From positions 1 to 10,932 of the forward strand of contig SCUQ01000563.1 of assembly GCA_004297635.1 (NCBI GenBank): a DNA stretch of 10,932 nt, in the 5' to 3' direction. Shown piece after piece: positions 7,234-10,932 of the stretch. Numbering within the stretch: the first letter of the stretch is position 1; each line of letters opens with the position of its first letter. The notes beneath the pieces are model-generated. The model was not told where the DNA came from. It did no database searches and worked only from the letters and a program-made list of their open reading frames with translations. The position numbers and the translations under genes were made by a program. The stretch is from Rhizorhabdus sp. (GTDB lineage: Bacteria > Pseudomonadota > Alphaproteobacteria > Sphingomonadales > Sphingomonadaceae).

Positions 7234-7734
7234 TCAAGCCTCTCCAGCCGGCTGCGTCTCGGCGAGCTGCGCCTGCTGCTCGGCCTGCTGCATATAGAGC
7301 GCGCCGAAATCGATCGGCTCCAGCACCAGCGAGGGGAAATTGCCGTCGCGAATCGCATCGGCGGCGACGCGGCGCGCGAAGGGGAACAGCAGACGCGGCG
7401 CTTCCGCGAGCAGGAAGGGGGGCAGATGCTCCTCGGGAACGTTGCGGATGCCGAACAGGCCGGCATAGACCAGCTCGACGACATAGGCGGTCTGGTCGCC
7501 CTGGGTCGCGGTGATCTCCACCTTGAGCGCGACCTCATAGACGTCCTCGCCCGCCTGCTGCGACCCGATGTTGAACTGGACGTCGATCTTCGGCTGCTCG
7601 GGCGCCTGATAGATCGCCGGCGCGTTCGGATTCTCGAACGACAGGTCCTTCACATATTGGGCGATCAGCGCGACCTGCGGCAGATGATCCTCGCCATTGG
7701 TCATCGTCTCGGGGGCGCCCGTCTCTTCGCTCAT
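7234..7734 (-). CDS. secB: protein-export chaperone SecB
   Basis: SecB is a cytoplasmic tetramer that keeps preproteins unfolded and hands them to SecA. The 166-residue protein matches the family over its length: VKDLSFENPNAP near the start, then KIDVQFNI, YVVELVYAGLFGI, APRLLFPFARRVAADAIRDGNFP and LEPIDFGALY. The C-terminal tail is Gln/Ala-rich, a little longer than in E. coli. ATG 7734 (MSEETGAP) is chosen because GGAAAG lies seven bases upstream; ATG 7749 has no such site, and ATG 7704 would also leave the conserved core intact. The gene is divergent from timA and is the first of the minus-strand row. Its leader carries a notable hairpin (7761-7790). Confidence 0.96.
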   Translation of the reverse strand: MSEETGAPETMTNGEDHLPQVALIAQYVKDLSFENPNAPAIYQAPEQPKIDVQFNIGSQQAGEDVYEVALKVEITATQGDQTAYVVELVYAGLFGIRNVPEEHLPPFLLAEAPRLLFPFARRVAADAIRDGNFPSLVLEPIDFGALYMQQAEQQAQLAETQPAGEA

Positions 7735-7760
7735 TGCACGTCTTTCCATCTCGGTTGCGT

Positions 7761-7799
7761 CCGGGCGTGCGGCGCTTCCGCCGCGCCCGGCAATCGGGC
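7761..7799 (-). promoter_or_regulatory. secB leader hairpin with competing fold
   Basis: CCGGGC (7761-7766) plus GCGGCG (7769-7774) pair with CGCCGC (7779-7784) plus GCCCGG (7785-7790), giving a 12-pair GC stem with one two-base bulge and a four-base loop. GCCCG (7785-7789) can pair instead with CGGGC (7795-7799). In the secB transcript the hairpin lies 26 bases before the ATG. Mutually exclusive stems suggest, but do not prove, a regulatory or stabilising leader. GC-rich DNA forms such folds by chance more often than average. Confidence 0.45.
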
Positions 7800-7803
7800 A
7801 CGC

Positions 7804-7831
7804 GCCTAGCAGGCGGGGCCTTGGGGGGCAA
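7804..7831 (-). promoter_or_regulatory. possible secB promoter
   Basis: Minus strand: TTGCCC (7831-7826), a 16-base spacer and CTAGGC (7809-7804), about 70 bases before the secB ATG. Both boxes are imperfect. The placement would start the transcript just before the leader hairpin. Confidence 0.3.
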
Positions 7832-7914
7832 TGCCGGGTTGGGGGCGGGCGGCCCGCGCCGCTCCATATCGGGGCATCATGGCGGCCGCCGATCGGATTG
7901 TGCCGCCGCGCCAT

Positions 7915-7943
7915 TTGAATAATGCCGCCATTGCCCCTATGTT
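7915..7943 (+). promoter_or_regulatory. likely timA-mltA-smr promoter
   Basis: TTGAAT (7915-7920), a 17-base spacer and TATGTT (7938-7943) form a good housekeeping-type promoter 27 bases before the timA GTG. This is the only clear candidate for the three-gene unit that follows. Confidence 0.5.
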
Positions 7944-7970
7944 GAGGGCAGGCAGCGTATTGGAGGCCCG

Positions 7971-8621
7971 GTGACCACGATTGTCATTTTAGCGATGGTG
8001 TTTCTGTTCGTCGCGTTCCGGCTATGGAGCGTGCTGGGCCGTCGCACGGGTCACGAGCAGACGATTGCCCGCCCGGCCGAGGCCGCGCCGGCGCCGATCG
8101 GCGCTGGTCGCACCCTGCCGGACAACAGCGCGCCCGTCCCGCCCGCCCGCCCCGCCAGTGTCGAGCCGCGCGCCGAAGCCGGGGTCCGCGCGATCCAGGC
8201 CGCCGATGGCAGCTTCGATCCGGCCCAGTTCCTCGAAGGTGCCCGTTCGGCCTATCGGATGATCCTCGAAGCCTATTGGCGCGGGGATGAGGATATGCTG
8301 CGGCGCCTCACCGATGACGATGTCCACGCCGCCTTCGCCTCCGCCATTGCCGCCCGCAAGGCCGCTGGCGAGCAGCTCGACAACCGGCTCGTCCTGATCG
8401 AAAATGCGGTGATCGAACAGGCCCAGCTCAATGGTCAGGCCGCCAGCGTCACGATTCGCTTCGACGCCGACATCGCCGCCGTCACCCGTGACGCCGATGG
8501 CAACGTCCTGGCCGGCTCGCTCGATGACGCGGTGCCGACCCATGATGTCTGGACCTTCAGCCGGAACGTCCGCTCCGACGATCCCAACTGGACCCTGGTC
8601 GAAACCGACGAGGCGCTGTGA
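7971..8621 (+). CDS. timA: Tim44-like inner-membrane protein (TimA)
   Basis: A 216-residue protein with one N-terminal membrane helix (about residues 3-18), the motif FRLWSVLGRRTGHE directly after it, a Pro/Ala-rich linker (about 33-66) and a C-terminal Tim44-like domain (about 80-216, with DGSFDPAQFLEGARSAYRMILEAYWRGDEDML and VWTFSRNV). Tim44 is the mitochondrial import motor anchor; bacterial relatives in alphaproteobacteria were named TimA. Their job is unclear, possibly in inner-membrane or envelope assembly. GTG 7971 is preceded by GGAGG four bases away; Met9 (7995) would cut into the membrane helix. The stop overlaps the mltA start (GTGA at 8618-8621), so the two are probably translated together. 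Divergence from secB is, as I recall, usual in sphingomonads. Confidence 0.92.
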   Translation: MTTIVILAMVFLFVAFRLWSVLGRRTGHEQTIARPAEAAPAPIGAGRTLPDNSAPVPPARPASVEPRAEAGVRAIQAADGSFDPAQFLEGARSAYRMILEAYWRGDEDMLRRLTDDDVHAAFASAIAARKAAGEQLDNRLVLIENAVIEQAQLNGQAASVTIRFDADIAAVTRDADGNVLAGSLDDAVPTHDVWTFSRNVRSDDPNWTLVETDEAL

Positions 8622-9868
8622 TTCGCCGTCTTTGCGCGGGCTTGGCCGCGCTTGCTGCGCTCTCTGCCTGCTCCGTCGTCCCGACCCCTGGCGGCGCCGG
8701 TCACCGGCCCCCGCCACAGTCGCATCATCACCGGCCCGAGCCGCCCGTCGCCGCGTCGCCGGTCGCGCCGGTTCCCGCGCCGAAGCCGACCAGCGCCGCG
8801 CAGGCCGGGGTGCAGCCGGGGCCGGGCTTCGTCAGCTTCGGCATCAATCCGGATGGCGCGCGCGCCGCGCTCACCGCTTTCCGCCTGTCCTGCCCCGCGC
8901 TCCAGCGCCGCACCGATCAGAGCGGGCTCACCCGCTCGGGTGACTGGGGGCAGGCTTGTGCGCAGGCGGTCGGCTGGCCCGATGCCGATGCCGCCGCCTT
9001 CTTCGCGAATCAGCTCGCCGTGGTTCAGGTCGGCGACGGCAAGGCCTATGCCACCGGCTATTATGAGCCCGAGATCGCCGGCTCGCGCACCCCGCAGCTG
9101 GGCTATGAGGTGCCGGTCTACAAGAAGCCCTCCGATCTCGTCGAAGGCGATCTCGGCGATTTCTTCCCGGACATGAAGGGCAAGAAGATCCGGGGCCGGG
9201 TGCAGGGCGGCAAGCTCGTCCCCTATCCCGATCGCGGCCAGATCGAGGATGGCGCGCTCAGCGGCATGAAGCTCGAAATCGCCTATGCCGCCGATCCGGT
9301 CGAATTCTTCTTTCTTCAGGTCCAGGGGTCGGGGCGGCTGCGCCTGCCCGACGGATCGGTTATGCGGATCGGCTATGATGGGCAGAACGGCCGCGAATAT
9401 GTCGGCATCGGCAAGCTGATGCGCGACCGCGGGCTGCTCGGCCCCGGCCAGCTTTCGATGCAGGGGGTGATGGCCTGGCTGCGCGCCAACCCGGCCGAAG
9501 GCGACCGGATCATGCGCGAGAATAAGAGCTTCGTGTTCTTTCGCGAACTGACCGGCGCAGGGCCGATCGGCGCGCTCAACGTCGCTGTCACCGGACGGGT
9601 GACGGTGGCTGCCGATCCGGCCTTCGTGCCGCTGGGCGCACCGGTGATCCTCCAGCTCGACCGGCCCGAGGCGAATGGCCTGTGGGTGGCACAGGATACC
9701 GGTGGCGCGATCAAGGGATCGAACCGCTTCGACACCTTCTGGGGCGCGGGCGACGAGGCACGCATGATCGCGGGCGGGATGAGCGGGCGCGGCCAGGCCT
9801 GGCTGCTGATTCCACGCGCCGCCGCCGCGCGATTGGTGGGGCCCGATGGGCAGGCCGCTCGATCCTGA
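8618..9868 (+). CDS. mltA: membrane-bound lytic murein transglycosylase A
   Basis: MltA cleaves glycan strands of peptidoglycan, forming 1,6-anhydromuramoyl ends, and sits on the inner face of the outer membrane. The 416-residue protein starts with a lipoprotein signal: lipobox LSAC with Cys18 as the lipid site, followed by Ser at +2, which does not block sorting to the outer membrane. A Pro/Ala/His-rich linker (about 22-65) precedes the MltA domain. Family marks are ATGYYEPEIAGSRTP, the PYPDRGQIEDGAL region, FFFLQVQGSGRLRLPDG and VAQDTGGAIKG...FDTFWG. Asp360 and Asp372 are the two acidic residues of the last block; the E. coli catalytic Asp308 lies here and most likely matches Asp372. The GTG start shares four bases with the timA stop. 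The end overlaps smr by 23 bases. Confidence 0.96.
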   Translation: MIRRLCAGLAALAALSACSVVPTPGGAGHRPPPQSHHHRPEPPVAASPVAPVPAPKPTSAAQAGVQPGPGFVSFGINPDGARAALTAFRLSCPALQRRTDQSGLTRSGDWGQACAQAVGWPDADAAAFFANQLAVVQVGDGKAYATGYYEPEIAGSRTPQLGYEVPVYKKPSDLVEGDLGDFFPDMKGKKIRGRVQGGKLVPYPDRGQIEDGALSGMKLEIAYAADPVEFFFLQVQGSGRLRLPDGSVMRIGYDGQNGREYVGIGKLMRDRGLLGPGQLSMQGVMAWLRANPAEGDRIMRENKSFVFFRELTGAGPIGALNVAVTGRVTVAADPAFVPLGAPVILQLDRPEANGLWVAQDTGGAIKGSNRFDTFWGAGDEARMIAGGMSGRGQAWLLIPRAAAARLVGPDGQAARS

Positions 9869-10415
9869 CGAAAAGGCGCTCTGGCACAAGGTGACCGAGT
9901 CGGTCCGCCCGATCGCCCGCCGCGCCGCCCGAAAAAATGCCGCAGCCGCCACGCCCGAACCTCCGGCCATGACTGTAGCTGCGCCGAAGCGGGGCCGCGT
10001 ATCACCGCTTCGCGTTCCGGCCGCAACCCCGGTCACGCAGCAGAAGCCGCTCGCCGACAGCCTGGACGGCGGCTGGGACAGGCGAATCAGGCGCGGCGTC
10101 ACCCAGCCCGACTGGACCGTCGACCTCCACGGCCACACGCTCGACAGTGCGCGGCGGCTGCTCGACACGATGCTCGATCAGGCGGTGGCCGATGGTGTCC
10201 GCGTCATCCTGCTGATCACGGGAAAGCCCCCGCGCGACGATGATCGCAACCTGGACGGCCGCCCCCGCCGCGGCCTGATCCGCGCCTCGATCGGCACCTG
10301 GCTGCAGAGCTCGCGCCACGCGAGCCGCATCGCCGCCGTCCGCAACGCGCATCCGAGGCATGGCGGGCAGGGCGCACTCTACGTGATCCTGCGGCGGGAT
10401 CGCGACGGGGGATAG
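9846..10415 (+). CDS. Smr-domain protein (putative DNA/RNA endonuclease)
   Basis: A 189-residue protein with a basic, Ala/Pro-rich first half (RPIARRAARKN...) and a C-terminal Smr domain (about 88-187). The Smr domain, first noted in MutS2, has nicking nuclease activity in several proteins. Seen here are VDLHGHTLDSARRLL (Asp93, His95, His97), VILLITGKP (125-128) and AHPRHGGQGALYVILRR (His172-Gly174). The first and last match the family well; the middle motif ends in TGKP rather than the common TGKG. ATG 9846 overlaps mltA by 23 bases in another frame, and the first residues (RPLDPDEKALW) are typical for the alphaproteobacterial version, which supports this start. It is probably co-translated with mltA. 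The target in the cell is unknown. Confidence 0.92.
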   Translation: MGRPLDPDEKALWHKVTESVRPIARRAARKNAAAATPEPPAMTVAAPKRGRVSPLRVPAATPVTQQKPLADSLDGGWDRRIRRGVTQPDWTVDLHGHTLDSARRLLDTMLDQAVADGVRVILLITGKPPRDDDRNLDGRPRRGLIRASIGTWLQSSRHASRIAAVRNAHPRHGGQGALYVILRRDRDGG

Positions 10416-10479
10416 CGGGGCCTGTCGGGCCTTGGTCCGGATAGCTGAACCGAAGCTTTCCAATCCTGCCCGGATTTCG

Positions 10480-10493
10480 TTTCAGCGCTGAAA
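10480..10493. promoter_or_regulatory. 14-base perfect palindrome, possible operator
   Basis: TTTCAGCGCTGAAA reads the same on both strands and is followed by an AT-rich run (TATAGC, GATATA). It lies 66 bases before the small zinc-site gene. A perfect 14-base palindrome is expected about once by chance in a window of this length, so only the position makes it interesting. Confidence 0.3.
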
Positions 10494-10542
10494 TATAGCA
10501 GCAAGATATAGGGCGAAAAGGCGGCGGCACGCACTCCTGCCC

Positions 10543-10557
10543 GCGGAAGGATTCCGC
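10543..10557 (+). promoter_or_regulatory. hairpin enclosing the ribosome binding site
   Basis: GCGGAA (10543-10548) pairs with TTCCGC (10552-10557) around the loop GGA. The Shine-Dalgarno GGAAGGA (10545-10551) lies within this hairpin, which ends two bases before ATG 10560. Access of the ribosome could thus depend on melting of the stem. Confidence 0.4.
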
Positions 10558-10559
10558 TT

Positions 10560-10769
10560 ATGCCGCTCCAGCCGGCGCCGTCCGAAACGTCACGCCATGA
10601 CCATCTCAAGCTCAGCGCGCTCGGCTGCGAGAATGGCCGCCATTCGGCGGTCAGCGGCAGCAAGGTCGAGATCAATGGGATCGTCCACGCCACCTGCCGC
10701 CATTGCGGCTGCGAACTGATGCGCCTCGGGGCATCGCGGCGATGGTTCCGGACGGGCAGCATGGGCTGA
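10560..10769 (+). CDS. small protein with probable zinc site, unknown function
   Basis: A 69-residue basic protein. ATG 10560 has GGAAGGA eight bases upstream. The sequence offers metal ligands in two places: GCENGRH (Cys, then His five residues on) and TCRHCGCEL (CxxC plus one more Cys). Spacing between the two is about 25 residues, as in small zinc ribbons. The tail (RLGASRRWFRTGSMG) is basic and aromatic. It resembles short uncharacterised sphingomonad and phage-type proteins with a C..GxH...CxxCG plan, but I cannot name a family. It stands alone between smr and the next gene, with a palindrome upstream and a hairpin over its ribosome binding site. Real gene is likely given the start signal and the conserved-looking ligands; function is open. 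Confidence 0.65.
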   Translation: MPLQPAPSETSRHDHLKLSALGCENGRHSAVSGSKVEINGIVHATCRHCGCELMRLGASRRWFRTGSMG

Positions 10770-10810
10770 GCGCCGCTGTTCTCGACGGAGAAGGGCGACG
10801 CGTGCCGATC

Positions 10811-10860
10811 TTTTCCCTATAGGAATAGATGTTTCAAATATTTTCCTGATTATCTCGAAT
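10811..10860. promoter_or_regulatory. AT-rich tract, probable regulatory region
   Basis: Only 14 of these 50 bases are G or C, against roughly two thirds in the flanking genes. Within it GGAA (10822) and TTCC (10843-10846) bound an imperfect 25-base dyad with 8 of 12 arm pairs matching. The tract lies 47 bases before the next start codon and probably holds its promoter; I cannot assign exact -35 and -10 boxes. Confidence 0.4.
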
Positions 10861-10906
10861 ACCGCTTTGGGCTAAGCCGCGCGCACTGAGGTCAAGCGAG
10901 GCGGCG

Positions 10907-10932
10907 ATGAACGACATGATCGACAAGGCAGG
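10907..10932 (+). CDS. start of a gene cut by the window end
   Basis: ATG 10907 follows GAGG (10898-10901) at five bases and opens a frame to the end of the window (MNDMIDKA, then a partial Gly codon). Eight residues are too few to identify the product. Support comes from the start signal and the promoter-like AT-rich tract upstream. Confidence 0.45.

Noticed and set aside
5480..7297. A 605-codon open frame on the plus strand opposite murJ, rich in Arg, Gln and His
   Set aside because: It lies antisense to clearly conserved murJ and part of secB. Its composition is the usual shadow of a GC-rich gene and it shows no family motif.
7735..7914. N-terminal extension of SecB by up to 60 residues
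   Set aside because: The conserved SecB part begins after ATG 7734, and the extension runs through the leader hairpin and the probable promoter.
8435..10168. A 577-codon open frame on the minus strand opposite timA, mltA and smr
   Set aside because: It is antisense to three recognised genes with coupled starts. Stop-free frames are common in such GC-rich DNA.
10416..10450. Terminator after smr (GGCC...GGCC near 10418-10435)
   Set aside because: The stem is only four to five pairs and no T run follows.
1..10932. CRISPR array, tRNA, rRNA, insertion sequence, defence or biosynthetic system
   Set aside because: No regularly spaced repeats, no cloverleaf-like or rRNA-like segments, and no transposase or defence protein motifs were seen. 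Apart from the unrecognised small genes, the proteins match housekeeping families.

Overview
The window looks like a chromosomal stretch of a GC-rich alphaproteobacterium, most likely a member of the Sphingomonadaceae. This is inferred from the protein flavour (TopA, TrpS, MurJ, SecB, Tim44-like TimA, MltA and Smr all read as alphaproteobacterial), from the gene order secB | timA-mltA-smr as I recall it for this group, and from two kinds of short palindromic intergenic repeat that I associate with sphingomonads. Nearly all of the sequence is ordinary housekeeping and envelope biology. I see no phage, insertion sequence, CRISPR array, rRNA or tRNA, and no gap between genes exceeds about 240 bases.

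Left part (1-3475, + strand). The first 13 bases equal the end of the Illumina adapter, so this is a contig end. After them comes topA without its N-terminal TOPRIM domain. Then follow an unrecognised multi-pass membrane protein and a small exported protein of unknown function.

Middle (3486-7734, - strand). In transcription order these are secB (export chaperone), murJ (lipid II flippase), trpS (tryptophanyl-tRNA synthetase) and a four-helix DUF4239-like membrane protein. The two larger gaps in this row each hold an inverted pair of short repeats. One arm of the repeat at 7081-7214 appears to supply the murJ ribosome binding site. The secB leader can form a long hairpin with a competing alternative fold.

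Right part (7971-10932, + strand). timA, mltA and smr are tightly packed: a four-base GTGA overlap joins timA to mltA, and a 23-base overlap joins mltA to smr. They diverge from secB across a 236-base promoter region. Then come a 69-residue protein with a probable zinc-binding site, whose Shine-Dalgarno sequence lies in a hairpin, an AT-rich regulatory-looking gap, and the first codons of a gene cut by the window end.

Together secB, timA, mltA and murJ concern protein export, the inner membrane and peptidoglycan. No new multi-gene system is evident. The points most worth a second look are the repeats and the leader structures, plus the uncharacterised membrane/secreted pair at 2271-3475.
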